In this document: piece after piece, positions 10,635 to 25,600 of the stretch
Layout of the letters: the number at the start of each line of letters is the position of its first letter
Numbering within the stretch: the stretch's first letter is position 1
NCBI GenBank assembly: GCA_964019135.1
Contig: OZ025248.1
Span: 12,469,574-12,533,573, forward strand
Source of the DNA: Arenicola marina
Taxonomy: Eukaryota; Annelida; Polychaeta; Arenicolidae
Length of the DNA stretch: 64,000 nt
Direction of reading: 5' to 3'
The notes under the pieces: generated by a model
What the model was told of the DNA's origin: nothing
The model's database searches: none
Seen by the model: only the letters and a program-made list of their open reading frames with translations
Position numbers and translations under genes: made by a program

Positions 10635-13600
10635 CTGCAGAGACAGGCCAATCATTTAGATCAATTGATGCGAAACAGTATTGTCACCCGTCTTGCCGCC
10701 GTCACTGCTAAAAACAGCATGGGCATAGAGTTAAGTCATGAATCAAAACAGTTATAAAGTCCATGCAAGAGATCGACCAATAAGTCCTGATTATGGCATT
10801 TGTGTCGAGACGGCTGGGGATATAATTGGTACAATCTCCTATCTTGTCAGAGTGTTTTGAAGCATTGTGCTGCGATACAGTTATCTCACGCGAGAAGGCG
10901 AGTGCATGGCGGGGCAGCATTATATCATTCTGCGGAAATAAACCATCGCACCATCGACCATTAGCCAGAACGACATACATGAGAGAATTAAATGACATCT
11001 AGTAATATCTAAATATATTCTCCGGCGATATCGCGTCACCACACTCACCAAATCCACGCCGCATTGAATCAGATTCCTGACGGTGTCCAGCGCCACCTGG
11101 CGGGGGGTTTCGCTGGTGAACGAGCCAATCATACAGATGCCAAGCGCCGTGGGATTCCACTCTCGCGCATGCGCCCCCTTGACGCGCCACCCGCGACCCT
11201 CGTACGCCTGGCCGTCTCCCCCGACCAGGAAGTTGTAGCCGATGTCCACCCACCCTGGATAAAGATTAGGTGTGAAACTAAACCATGCCTTCATTTCAAA
11301 GTCACAAACAGGCAAAACGGTTCCAAACTAAACAACGACTGTATAGCAATTCGCACAGACGGCCTATTCAGAAGGCGCGTCAAAATGATCAAAATAATCT
11401 TGTGTTCGGGGAATATTTTTCAACCGCGACCACTTGTCTAACACAGAACAACTTATTCAGCTATGCCACGATATCTGCTGCTACAGGGATGGAGATTGTT
11501 ATCGAAACTAATTAATAAATCAACTGGTTTAGTAGCCTTGTCCACGAAGTCTTCATCACCCACCGTTGTTGTCCATGTGGTACCTCTGGATGCCCTTGAC
11601 AACAGACTTGCAGCTGCTCTCACTGGTGCATGCAGCGCCCTCGGAGTGATGAATAAAGACCTAGCGGCAGAAACATCCGGTCGTCGGGTATCACGCGGTG
11701 ACCATGAGAGGCACAACATTAGAATCACGATAACCTACAGCCACGTGGTCATGATAGAACAACGGCGAAGACCAGGAAACCAATCATCTTCAACCATTGT
11801 CGTCCTATGATTGATAGAGAACACGGTCCAAGACCTTACTTTGAGATATTAACTATATTTCTGTCTGTGGTTTTCTGTTTTGTCCCGGGAGTAAAGACAC
11901 ATTGATTCTCACTAGACTTCTAGCACGTATGGGGTATATATATAGGATAAAGCGTCTTCAAGGGCAGGACAAGGTCGAACATTGTGTAGTGTTGGCCCAG
12001 CAAGCATTAGGTCATAGCTGTTTTCCAATCCCATCCCAGTGTTAGTCTCATCCCATGCATTCAGTTGACATTATAGAAATAGACACTATAAAGATAGAAT
12101 TCTCCCCGCCCCGCCAGCATATGTAAGTAACTTTCGACCAGCCAAGCCCGTTATAAATCGAACTGGCCACCGACCTTAACCCTACTTTTGCCGCCGAAAG
12201 TAACTCTTAGATGGCAAACCTCAATTATAGCGCAAAATCAAGCAGATGGCGCGTGGAAGTTCCAAGTGAGCTTACCCAATTGAACACGTTATTAACTAGT
12301 AAATTTTCAATCCCAGCTGTTTAAAATGTAATTTCCTAGGCGAATATGCATGTAATGAGGTAATAAGGTAAGCACGTTCATATATTAAATGTTCACGCCA
12401 ACCTGGCAGACACATAGTTATAATAACAAACAACAATGTTACCTTGCCCATCTACGAATTCGATCTGTCGATGGGCCGTCGGAATGTTTTGGGAAAAGGA
12501 AAGGTTGATATCCTAAGGCATTCGACAGATCAAGCGCCCACAGGCAGACAGAAACCCAGACAGACAGAAACCCAGACAGACTTAACTTCGTCTTGACAAT
12601 TTAACTGGGTGGCTGTTACTGACCCTGGGGACTGGTGTTCGCAGCACGGAGACTCCACGTGGGTTCCTTGCTCCCCAAGCGCTGCGTGAGACCACATGCG
12701 CGCCAGAACACCCTGCAAGACAACAAACATAACGATTCAATCACCGGGTTCATTAATATACACAATACTGCAATTCGAGGTAATATACACAATACTGCAA
12801 TTCCTGGTAATATACACAATACTGCAAATCCTGGTAATATACACGATACCGCAATTCCTGGTAATATACACAATACTGCAATTCCTGGTAATATACACAA
12901 TACTGCAATTCCTGGTAATATGCACAATACTGCAATTCCAGGTAATATACACAATACCGCAATTCCTGGTAATACACAATACCGCAATTCCTGGTAATAT
13001 ACACAATACTGCAATTCCTGGTAATATGCACAATACTGCAATTCCTGGTAATATGCACAATACTGCAATTCCTGGTAATATGCACAATACTGCAATTCCT
13101 GGTAATATACACAATACTGCAATTCCTGGTAATATGCACAATACCGCAATTCCTGGTAATATACACAATACTGCTATTCCTGGTAATATACACAATACTG
13201 CAATTCCAGGTAATATACACAATACTGCAATTCCTGGTAATATACACAATACTGCAATTCCTGGTAATATGCACAATACTGCAATTTCTGGTAATATGCA
13301 CAATACTGCAATTCCTGGTAATATACACAATACTGCAATTCCTGGTAATATGCACAATACTGCAATTTCTGGTAATATGCACAATACTGCAATTTCTGGT
13401 AATATGCACAATACTGCAATTCCTGGTAATATACACAATACTGCAATTCCTGGTAATATGCACAATACTGCAATTCCTGGTAATATGTACAACACTGCAA
13501 TTCCTGGTAATAAACACAATACTGCAATTCCTGGTAATATGCACAATACTGCAATTTCTGGTAATATGCACAATACTGCAATTCCTGGTAATATACACAA

Positions 13601-16600
13601 TACTGCAATTCCAGGTAATATACACAATACTGCAATTCCTGGTAATATGCACAATACTGCAATTTCTGGTAATATGCACAATACTGCAATTCCTGGTAAT
13701 ATACACAATACTGCAATTCCAGGTATTATACACAATACTGCAATTCCTGGTAATATGCACAATACTTCAATTCCTGGTAATATACACAATACTGCAATTC
13801 CTGGTAATATGCACAATACTGCAATTTCTGGTAATATGCACAATACTGCAATTCCTGGTAATATACACAATACTGCAATTCCAGGTAATATACACAATAC
13901 TGCAATTCCTGGTAATATGCACAATACTGCAATTCCTGGTAATATACACAATACTGCAATTCCTGGTAATATGCACAATACTGCAATTCCTGGTAAGATG
14001 CACAATACTGCAATTCCTGGTAATATGCACAATACTGCAATTCCAGGGACACACATTTTGTTACCCGGCCGATACGGACATTTGCTCCGCTCCACATTCA
14101 CCTATCGGGGGCGAGTCTGCCAGTGGTCAGTTGTACAAGTCAATTGGGGAGCTGACTGATCCGGCTACGGAGGACAAGTGCACACGGCAATGGCCATCGT
14201 CATTGTCAGTGATCATGTAACTAGCATACCACGGCTTCCTGCTTCTCCCTGCTGCACATTATTCAATCATTGATTAACTAAACACATAAAATAAACGTAA
14301 ATACACTCTCAACACTCCACTGACCCAGATGGTTTGCTTGACGGCGTGATAAAAACTTGCTTCGAAAGCAAGTCGATTGAAGATGTAATATCAGCTTCAG
14401 TACAAACGCCTTAGGCCTTCCACAATTAACAGGCAAACAGCTGCTCTCGAGCGAAAGACACCGTTATACGCAAACTGGTACACGTCGGTAGCGGTAACAA
14501 CAGGTACACCAGGCAAAGGAGGAAACGACAGGAAACCACGCGTGCATCATTATATCTTACAGTAACACGTATCATATACATGTACGAGTAAGTGGCACTA
14601 CTTAGAAGCGTCTGAGCGTCAAGGGTGAGGTGTGTCTGCCGCGGGCGATGGGGGTGCCTACCTGCCGGGGCGGGGCCGGGTGGAGGGCGGGGGCGCGTAC
14701 CTGCCGGGGCGGGGCCGGATGGGGGGCGGGGGTGCGTACCTGCCGGGGCGGGGCCGGGTGGAGGGCGGGGGTGCGTACCTGCCGGGGCGGGGCCGGATGG
14801 GGGGCGGGGGTGCGTACCTGCCGGGGCGGGGCCGGGTGCGGGGCGGGAGGTGCTACAGCTGCTGTCTGGGGACGCCTGGAGCCAGTCGTCAGCCATCCAT
14901 CCAGTCTGGAAATATGAAGCGTAATTATAGAATTATATTACGCTCATGATTTATACACCTTTCAGCCTCTAAGCAGCGACCAGCCTCTATGCAGCGACCA
15001 ACCTCTATGCAGCGACCAGCCTCTATGCAGCGACCAGCCTCTATGCAGCGACCAATCTCCATACAGCGACCAGCCTCTATGCAGCGACCAGCCTCTATAC
15101 AGCGACTAGCCTCTATGCAGCGACCAGCCTTTATACAGCGACCAGCCTCTATGCAGCGACCAGCCTCCACACAGCGACCAACCTCCACACAGCGACCAAC
15201 CTCTATACAGCGACCAACCTCTATACAACGACCAACAACTATACAGCGACCAACCTCTATACAGCGACCAACCTCCATACAGCGACCAACCTCTATACAG
15301 CGACCAGCCTCCATACAGCAACCGGACTCTATGCAGCGACCAACCTCCATACAGCGACCAGCCTCTATACAGCGACCAGCCTCTACACAGCGACCAACCT
15401 CCATACAGCGACCAGCCTCCATACAGCGACCAGCCTCCATACAGCGACCAGCCTCTATACAGCGACCAGCCTCCATACAGCGACCAGCCTCCATACAGCG
15501 ACCAGCCTCTATACAGCGACCAGCCTCTATACAGCGACCAGCCTCTATACAGCAACCGAACTCTATGCAGCGACCAATCTCTATACAGCGACCCGCCTCT
15601 ATGCAGCGACCAGCCTCTATGCAGCGACCAGCCTCTATACAGCGACCAACCTCCACACAGCGACCAGCCACTATACAGCGACCAACCTCCATACAGCGAC
15701 CAGCCTCCATACAGCGACCAGCCTCTATGCAGCGACCAGCCTCCATACAGCGACCAGCCTCTATGCAGCGACCAGCCTCTATGTGGCGACCAGCCTCCAC
15801 ACAGCGACCAGCCTCCATACAGCGACCAGCCTCTATGCAGCGACCAGCCTCCATACAGCGACCAGCCTCTATGCAGCGACCAGCCTCTATGTGGCGACCA
15901 GCCTCCACACAGCGACCAGCCTCCATACAGCGACCAACCTCCATACAGCGACCAGCTTCCATACAGCGACCAACCTCTATACAGCGACCCGCCTCTATGC
16001 AGCGACCAGCCTCTATGCAGCGACCACCCTCTATACAGCGACCAACTTTCACACAGCGACCAGCCTCTATACAGCGACCAACCTCCATACAGCGACCAGC
16101 CTCCATACAGCGACCAGCCTCTATACAGCGACCAGCCTCTATACAGCGACCAGCCTCCATACAGCGACCAGCCTCTATACAGCGACCAGCCTCTATACAG
16201 CGACCAGCCTCCACACAGCGACCAGCCTCCACACAGTGACCAGCCTCCACACAGCGACCAGCCTCTATACAGCGACCAGCCTCTATACAGCGACCAGCCT
16301 CCACACAGCGACCAACCTCCACACAGCGACCAGCCTCCACACAGCGACCAGCCTCTATACAGCGACCAACCTCCATACAGCGACCAGCCTCCACACAGCG
16401 ACCAGCCTCCACACAGCGACCAGCCTCCATACAGCGACCAGCCTCTATACAGCGACCAACCTCCATACAGCGACCAGCCTCCACACAGCGACCAGCCTCC
16501 ACACAGCGACCAGCCTCCACACAGCGACCAGCCTCTATACAGCGACCAACCTCCATACAGCGACCAGCCTCTAAACTTTTTCTCATGTCTAAGATAAGTA

Positions 16601-19600
16601 GAAATACACATCACATTCTGCAACAACACACGTACAATTTGTATTATTTTTATTATGTTTATTATCGTTTAACGAGTCTAGGTCACTTCCGGCCACCCTG
16701 TGAGGAAATTAGACACTAATGTTAGCCGGTGTCGTCCGATGCGTGCCGCGCGAACGCAGCCTTGTAATTCACCTGGCGGAAGGCGGGGGAACTGCCACAT
16801 GAGATTTACCTGACCGTTGTATTCCACCTGGCGAAAGGTGTAGACGGTGCCTCCGCTGCTAAAGGCACATCTCATGGTACGCTCTTTGCCTGACACGCAA
16901 CCACCTCTCGTCAATTGGCCGATCTTACTTCCACAAGCTGCAGAAACAATAAAAAACAACAAGCTGGTCAATTGCACCACCATACATGTGTCTTGTTCGG
17001 CTGTACAGACGAACAAGACACATCCATCTTCCCAATCCACCGCCCCCCCCCCCTCCCCACAGACTGTACAGACAAACAAGATACAACCATCTGCACAATC
17101 CCATCACCAGACAGTACAAAACAAACAATACACAACCATTTGCCCCATCACATCACCACGGACTGTACAAACAAACCAGAAACAACCATCTGCTCAATCT
17201 CATCACCACAGGCTGTACAAACAAACCAGACACAACCATCGTCCCAATCTCTTCACCACAAGCTGTACAAACAAGACACAACCATCTTCCGAATTTCACC
17301 ACCGTAGGCTGTATATACAAACAAGACACAACCATCTGCCCAATCTCACCACCGTAGGCTGTATATACAAACAAGACACAACCATCTGCCCAATCTCACC
17401 ACCGTAGGCTGTATATACAACCTAGACACAACCATCTGCCCAATCTCATTACCGTAGGCTGTATATACAAACCAGACACAACCATCCGCCCAATCTCACC
17501 ACCGTAGGTTGTATATACAAACCAGACACAACCATCTGCCCAATCTCACCATCGTAGGCTGTATATACAAACCAGAAACAACCATATTCCGAATCTCACC
17601 ACCGTAGGCTGTATATACAAACAAGACACAACCATCTGCCCAATCTCATCACCGTAGGCAGTATATACAAACCAGACACAACCATCTGCCCAATCTCACC
17701 ACCGTAGGCTGTAGATACAAACAAGACACAACCATCTGCCCAATCTCACCACCGTAGGCTGTAGATACAAACAAGACACAACCATCTGCCCAATCTCACC
17801 ACCACAGGCTGTATATACAAACAAGACACAACCATCTGCCCAATCTCACCACCGTAGGCTGTATATACAAACAAGACACAACCATCTGCCCAATCTCACC
17901 ACCGTAGGCTGTATATACAAACCAGACACAACCATCTGCCCAATCTCACCACCGTAGGCTGTATATACAAACCAGAAACAACCATCTGCCCAATCTCACC
18001 ACAACAGGCTGTATATACAAACAAGACACAACCATCTGCCCAATCTCACCACCACAGGCTGTATATACAAACAAGACACAACCATCTGCCCAATCTCATC
18101 ACCGTAGGCTGTATATACAAACAAGACACAACCATCTGCCCAATCTCACCACCGTAGGCTGTATATACAAACCAGACACAACCATCTGCCCAATCTCACC
18201 ACCGTAGGCTGTATATACAAACCAGACACAACCATCTGCCCAATCTCATCACCGCAGGCTGTATATACAAACAAGACACAACCATCTGCCCAATCTCACC
18301 ACCCTAGGCTGTATATACAAACAAGACACAACCATCTGCCAAATCGCACCACCGTAGGCTGTATGTACAAACAAGACACAACCATCTGCCCAATCTCACC
18401 ACCGTAGGCTGTATATACAAATAAGACACAACCATCTTCCGAATCTCACCACCGTAGGCTGTATATACAAACAAGACACAACCATCTGCCCAATCTCACC
18501 ACCGTCAACTGTATATATAAACAAGACACAACCATCTGCCCAATCTCACCACCGTAGGCTGTATATACAAACCAGAAACAACTATCTGCCCAATCTCACC
18601 ACCGTAGGCTGTATATACAAACCAGACACAACCATCTTCCGAATCTCACCACCGTAGTCTGTATATACAAACAAGACACAACCATCTGCCCAATCTCACC
18701 ACCGTAGGCAGCATACACAAACAAGACACAACCATCTTCCGAATCTCACCACCGTAGGCTGTATATACAAACAAGACACAACCATCTGCCCAATCTCATC
18801 ACCGTAGGCTGTATATACAAGCCAGACACAACCATCTGCCCAATCTCACCACTGTAGGTTGTATATACAAACCAGACACAACCATCTTCCGAATCTCACC
18901 ACCGTAGACTGTATATACAAACCAGAAACAACCATCTTCCGAATCTCACCACCGTAGGCTGTATATACAAACAAGACACAACCATCTTCCGAATCTCACC
19001 ACCGTAGTCTGTATATACAAACAAGACACAACCATCTGCCCAATCTCACCACCGTAGGCTGTATATACAAATAAGACACAACCATCTTCCGAATCTCACC
19101 ACCGTAGGCTGTATATACAAACAAGACACAACCATCTGCCCAATCTCACCACCGTAGGTTGTATATACAAACTAGACACAACCGTCTTCCGAATCTCACC
19201 ACCGTAGGCTGTATATACAAACCAGAAACAACCATATTCCGAATCTCACCACCGCAGGCTGTATATACAAACAAGACACAACCATCTGCCCAATCTCATC
19301 ACCGTAGGCTCTATATACAAACCAGACACAACCATATTCCGAATCTCACCACCGTAGGCTGTATATACAAACCAGACACAACCATCTGCCCAATCTCACC
19401 ACCGTAGGCTGTATATACAAACAAGACACAACCATCTTCCGAATCTCACCACCGTAGGCTGTATATACAAACAAGACACAACCATCTGCCCAATCTCACC
19501 ACCGTAGGTTGTATATACAAACTAGACACAACTGTCTTCCGAATCTCACCACCGTAGGCTGTATATACAAACCAGAAACAACCATATTCCGAATCTCACC

Positions 19601-22600
19601 ACCGTGGGCTGTATATACAAACCAGACACAACCATCTGCCCAATCTCATCACCGTAGGCTGTATATACAAACCAGACACAACCATCTGCCCAATCTCACC
19701 ACCGTAGGTTTTATATACAAACTAGACACAACCATCTCCCGAATCTCACCACCGTAGGCTGTATAAACAAACCAGAAACAACCATATTCCGAATCTCACC
19801 ACCGTAGGCTGTATATACAAACAAGACACAACCATCTGCCCAATCTCATCACCGTAGGCTCTATATACAAACCAGACACAACCATCTGCCCAATCTCACC
19901 ATCATAGGCTGTATATACAAACAAGACACAACCATCTGCCCAATCTCACCACCGTAGGCTGTATATACAAACAAGACACAACCATCTGCCCAATCTCACC
20001 ATCGTAGGCTGTATATACAAACAAGACACAACCATCTGCACAATCTCACCACCACAGGCTGTATATACAAACAAGACACAACCATCTGCCCAATCTCACC
20101 ACCGTAGGTTGCATATACAAACAAGACACAACCATCTGCCCAATCTCACCACCGTAGGCTGTATATACAAACAAGACACAACCATCTGCCCAATCTCACC
20201 ACCGTAGGCTGTATATACAAACAAGACACAACCATCTGCCCAATCTCACCACCGTAGGCTGTATATACAAACTAGACACAACCATCTGCCCAATCTCACC
20301 ACCATAGGCTAGTACGGGATGGTTTAAAGAGATTGACTCAACTTACGTGTGTTCCGGACGTTGTGGTTCTCGGCATTTGTGCAGTAACACCGCGAAGTCC
20401 CAACGGCCCCTGCGAGAAAGACGCGGGCGTTAATGAAATCAGTTGTCATAACTAGATTGCATTTCATCGGCACGAAACAACCATTTGATCCATGATTTGA
20501 TGAACTTGCGTATGCCTCGCCTCAAATCCTTTTACATATTTAAGCGATATTACGCTTTTGCGATCGAATAAAGGACTATTTATGACCGAACTGTAATTGG
20601 TGGACACCAATTACAGTTCTGTTCAAGACAGAAATACAATGTATTAACTCATACTTAACTAGAACAGAGTCTTTGGGGGCAATCGATTACCTGTTGATAT
20701 ATAAATTGAACAAAGCTGGGTAATTATTAAACGGGATTTCGAAATGAATATTAATTTTGCACTTTGAAATTAGTCTGACAACGATTACCTTGGCAACGAC
20801 TTGGAATGGAAACTGCCAACCAATTGTTTGCCATCCACGCACTCTGAAGGAAAAGAAAAGAGAACGGTAACATCGTGGTGAACTTATCACGCCCCATTAT
20901 CGCCCATTACGGTCCATAATCACCATCACGGTGACTCCTAACCGTACATCTTCGTCCACAGCATCGCCCATCACGGCCATTTATCGCCCGTCATCGCCCA
21001 TCATTGCCTATCACGGCCAGTTATCGCCCATCACGGCCTATTATCGCCAGTGACCGCCCATCTTGCCCCGTTATCGCCCATCATCTCCCATTACGGCCAA
21101 TCATCGCCCGTCATCGCCCATCTTCGCCCAACAGCGCACATCACGGCCCATCATCGCTCATCATCGTTCTTCATCGTCCAACAGCGCCCATCTTGACCCG
21201 TTATCGCCCATCATCACCCATCACGGTCCATAAGGGCCCATCACGGCCCATCATTGCCCATCATTGCCCATCATCGCCCGTCACGGCCCATAATGGCCCA
21301 TCATCGCCCATCACGGCCCATCATCGCTCATCAGCACCCATCATCGCCATCTCGAACCGTTATCGCCCATCATCGCCCGTCTTCGCCCATCATCGCCCAT
21401 CACGGCCCGTCATCGCCCATCATCGCCCATCATTGCCTATCACGGCTAATCATCGCCCATCATCGCCCATCAGCGCCCATCACGGCCCGTCATCGCCCAT
21501 CATTGCCTATCACGGCTAATCATCGCCCGTCTTCGCCCATCATCGTTCATCATCGCCCATCTTCGTTCATCATCGCCCATCATCGTTCATCATCGCCCAT
21601 CTTCGCCCAGCATCGCCCATCACGGCCATGATCGCCCATCACGGCCATGATCGCCCATCACGGCCATGATCGTCCATCACGGCCATGATCGCCCATCACG
21701 GCCATGATCGCCCATCACGGCCATGATCGCCCATCACGGCCATGATCGCCCATCACAGCCATGATCACCCATCACGGCCATGATCGCCCATCACGGCCAT
21801 GATCGCCCATCACGGCCATAATCACCCATCAAGGCTCATCATCGTCCATCATCGCCCATCACGACCCATCATAGCCCATCACGGCCCATCACGGCCCATC
21901 ATCGCCCATCACGGCCCACCATCGCCCATCACCGCCCATCACGGCCCACCATCGCCCATCACGACCCATCATCGCCCATCACGGCCCACCATCGCCCATC
22001 ACGACCCATCATCGCTCATCACGGCCCACCATCGCCCATCACGACCCATCATCGCCCATCACGGCCCACCATCGCCCCTTGCGGTCCACCATCGCCCATC
22101 ATCGCCCATCACGGCCCACCATCGCCCCTTGCGGTCCACCATCGCCCATCATCGCCCATCACGGCCAACCATCGCCCCTTGCGGTCCACCATCGCCCATC
22201 ATCGCCCATCACGGCCCGTCATAGCCCATCACGGCTCGTCATCGCTTATCACGGCCCACCATCGCCCATCATCGCCTATCGCGGTCCACCATCGCCCATC
22301 ATCGCCCATCGCGGTCCACCATCGCCCATCATCGCCCATCACGACCCATCATCGCCCATCGCGGTCCATCATCGCCCATCACGGCCCACCATCGCCCATC
22401 GCGGTCCATCATCGCCCATCATCGCCCATCACGGCCCACCATCGCCCATCACCCGCCCACCATCGCCCATCACGGCCCACCATCGCCCATCACGGCCCAC
22501 CATCGCCCATCACGACCCATCATCGCCCATCACGGCCCACCATCGCCCCTTGCGGTCCACCATCGCCCATCATCGCCCATCACGGCCCACCATCGCCCAT

Positions 22601-25600
22601 CACGGCCCGTCATAGCCCATCACGGCTCGTCATCGCCCGTCATCGCCAGCCATCGCCCATAATCGCCCATCACGGCTCGTCATCGCCCGTCATCGCCCAT
22701 CATCGCCCATCACGGCCCACCATCGCCCATCACGACCCATCATCGCCCATCACGGCCCACCATAGCCCATCACGACCCATCATCGCCCATCACGGCCCAC
22801 CATCGCCCATCACGACCCATCATCGCTGATTACGGCCCATCATCGCCCCTTGCGGTCCACCATCGCCCATCATCGCCCATCACGGCCAACCATCGCCCAT
22901 CACGGCCCGTCATAGCCCATCACGGCTCGTCATCGCCCGTCACGGCCCACCATCGCCCATCACGGCCCACCATCGCCCATCAAGACCCACCATCGCCCAT
23001 CATCGCCTATCGCGGTCCACCATCGCCCATCATCGCCCATCACGACCCATCATCGCCCATCGCGGTCCATCATCGCCCATCATCGCCCATCACGGCCCAC
23101 CATCGCCCATCGCGGTCCATCATCGCCCATCACGCCCCACCATCGCCCATCACGGCTCGTCATCGCCCGTCACGGCCCACCATCGCCCATCACGGCCCAC
23201 CATCGCCCATCAAGACCCACCATCGCCCATCATCGCCCATCACGGCCCACCATCGCCCATCGCGGTCCATCATCGCCCATCATCGCCCATCATCGCCCAT
23301 CATCGCCCATCACGGCCCACCATCGCCCATCACGGCCCGTCATAGCCCATCACGGCTCGTCATCGCCCGTCACGGCTCATCATCGCCCATCAAGACCCAC
23401 CATCGCCCATCATCGCCTATCGCGGTCCACCATCGCCCATCATCGCCCATCATCGCCCATTGCGGTCCACCATCGCCCATCATCGCCCATCACGACCCAT
23501 CATCGCCCATCGCGGTCCATCATCGCCCATCATCGCCCATCACGGCCCACCATCGCCCATCGCGGTCCATCATCGCCCATCATCGCCCACCATCGCCCAT
23601 CATCACCCATCACGGCCCACCATCGCCCATCACGGCCCACCATCGCCCATCACGGCCCACCATCGCCCATCACGGCCCACCATCGCCCATCACGACCCAT
23701 CATCGCCCATCACGGCCCACCATCGCCCCTTGCGGTCCACCATCGCCCATCATCGCCCATCACGGCCCACCATCGCCCCTTGCGGTCCACCATCGCCCAT
23801 CATCGCCCATCACGGCCCACCATCGCCCCCTGCGGTCCACCATCGCCCATCATCGCCCATCACGGCCAACCATCGCCCATCACGGCCCACCATCGCCCAT
23901 CACGGCCCACCATCGCCCATCACGGCCCACCATCGCCCCTTGCGGTCCACCATCGCCCATCATGGCCCACCATCGCCCCTTGCGGTCCACCATCGCCCAT
24001 CACGGCCCACCATCGCCCCTTGCGGTCCACCATCGCCCATCATCGCCCATCACGGCCCACCATCGCCCCTTGCGGTCCACCATCGCCAATCATCGCCCAC
24101 CACGGCCAACCATCGCCCATCACGGCCCGTCATAGCCCATCACGGCCCACCATCGCCCCTTGCGGTCCACCATCGCCCATCATCGCCCATCACGGCCCAC
24201 CATCGCCCCTTGCGGTCCACCATCGCCCATCATCGCCCATCACGGCCAACCATCGCCCATCACGGCTCGTCATCGCCCATCACGGCCCACCATCGCCCGT
24301 CATCGCCTATCGCGGCCCACCATCGCCCATCATCGCCCATCGCGGTCCACCATCGCCCATCATCGCCCATCGCGGTCCATCATAGCCCATCATCGCACGT
24401 GTGTGTTTGTTTTCTGAATAACATTGCTATAGAGCCAGCCTACCCCTGGTACCCCAGCCTAACAAAGGACACGTTGAAGCCGGGCACCTGAACCAACTCC
24501 ATACGGCGCATGCATGACAAAAGCATGCGGGAATCGGTTTTCTAATCCGAAACACGAGTTTATTTGGGACGAAAACAGCATTGTGACAATGTAATACAAT
24601 CGAAAGTAATCGAAAGCTACACGGACAAATACTATATATCGGGTTTACCCTCTAACTGCTTCGCAAGCCGTCATATCCAACATACGAATGGTTCATCGCG
24701 ACCACATGATACATTCCCATAACAGTTCAGCCAAACGTCTCAAATTGCGTATTAACATCTCCGTAGTCCAAGAAGACATTCGAATGTCAATAATTTTTCG
24801 TTGATGACATCCTAGAACCCTTTTAGTGTAACATTACACATAACGCACGACAAGCCAAGTGCCAGCAATAACAGACTTTGCTTCGAGAATAGAGAGGAGC
24901 CATGTCTGGGGTTGTAACCCCCCATCACTCACACAGTGTTTCGCTGCCACAGCCACACTGCCACAGCCACACTGCCACAGCCACACAATGCCCGACACGG
25001 CAGAGGTCGCTCGACACCTGTTATTACGCTAACCACTAGACCATTGGAGTGGCCCTGGGGTAGCGTTCCATAGTCTGTTCGATGAACGAACTGTCCACGA
25101 AGAGAAACGGACCTCTATCCTCTCTACCCGGGCTCTCTCTATTGACACGGTGTGAGCGTACACGGTGGCTTCCCCTCCAATCACTCAACGAAAGACATAA
25201 ACAACAACAAGGTAACGGTAACGACACCACCTATATTAATATTATGAGTTCTAGGGAAACCACAGGCGCTGCCGACTGACACAGGCCGGGGGGGAGGAGG
25301 AGGAGGGGTGGAGGGGTGGGGGGGTCGCGCACCGCCCATATAAAACACTTGTTCTGTGTCAGTCGATCTGCGGCGCCTGTGAGGGAAACATTACAGCGTC
25401 ATAGGGCCAGAGTGTGGCCATCTCCCATGCAGGTGAATACGGTGAAACACATTGTCAAAATTGCGCACTTACTTGGCCTTGGTAGTCGACCTGCCAGTAG
25501 ATATAGGTGGTGCCCCCTGACGAGAAGGCACACGATTGGCTTCCGGCTTGAGAAACGAAGCAGTCGCCATTGGTTACTGTGCCGATCTTCCCTCCGCAAG

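Noticed and set aside
12696..14159. 487-codon frame of HNTAIPGNM repeats and its antisense counterpart
   Set aside because: Artefact of the 27-bp minisatellite; several frames on both strands are open at once.
14925..16629. Frames of 507-553 codons (EAGRCI and GWSLYR repeats)
   Set aside because: Artefact of the 18-bp array in intron 8. There is no start context, signal peptide or flanking exon.
17045..20315. CRISPR-like regular repeat
   Set aside because: Units are contiguous with no unique spacers, the window is eukaryotic, and the unit is explained by the exon 8 boundary.
25082..25279. Small plus-strand frame in intron 5
   Set aside because: It overlaps on both strands, has no recognisable domain and lies beside SINE sequence.
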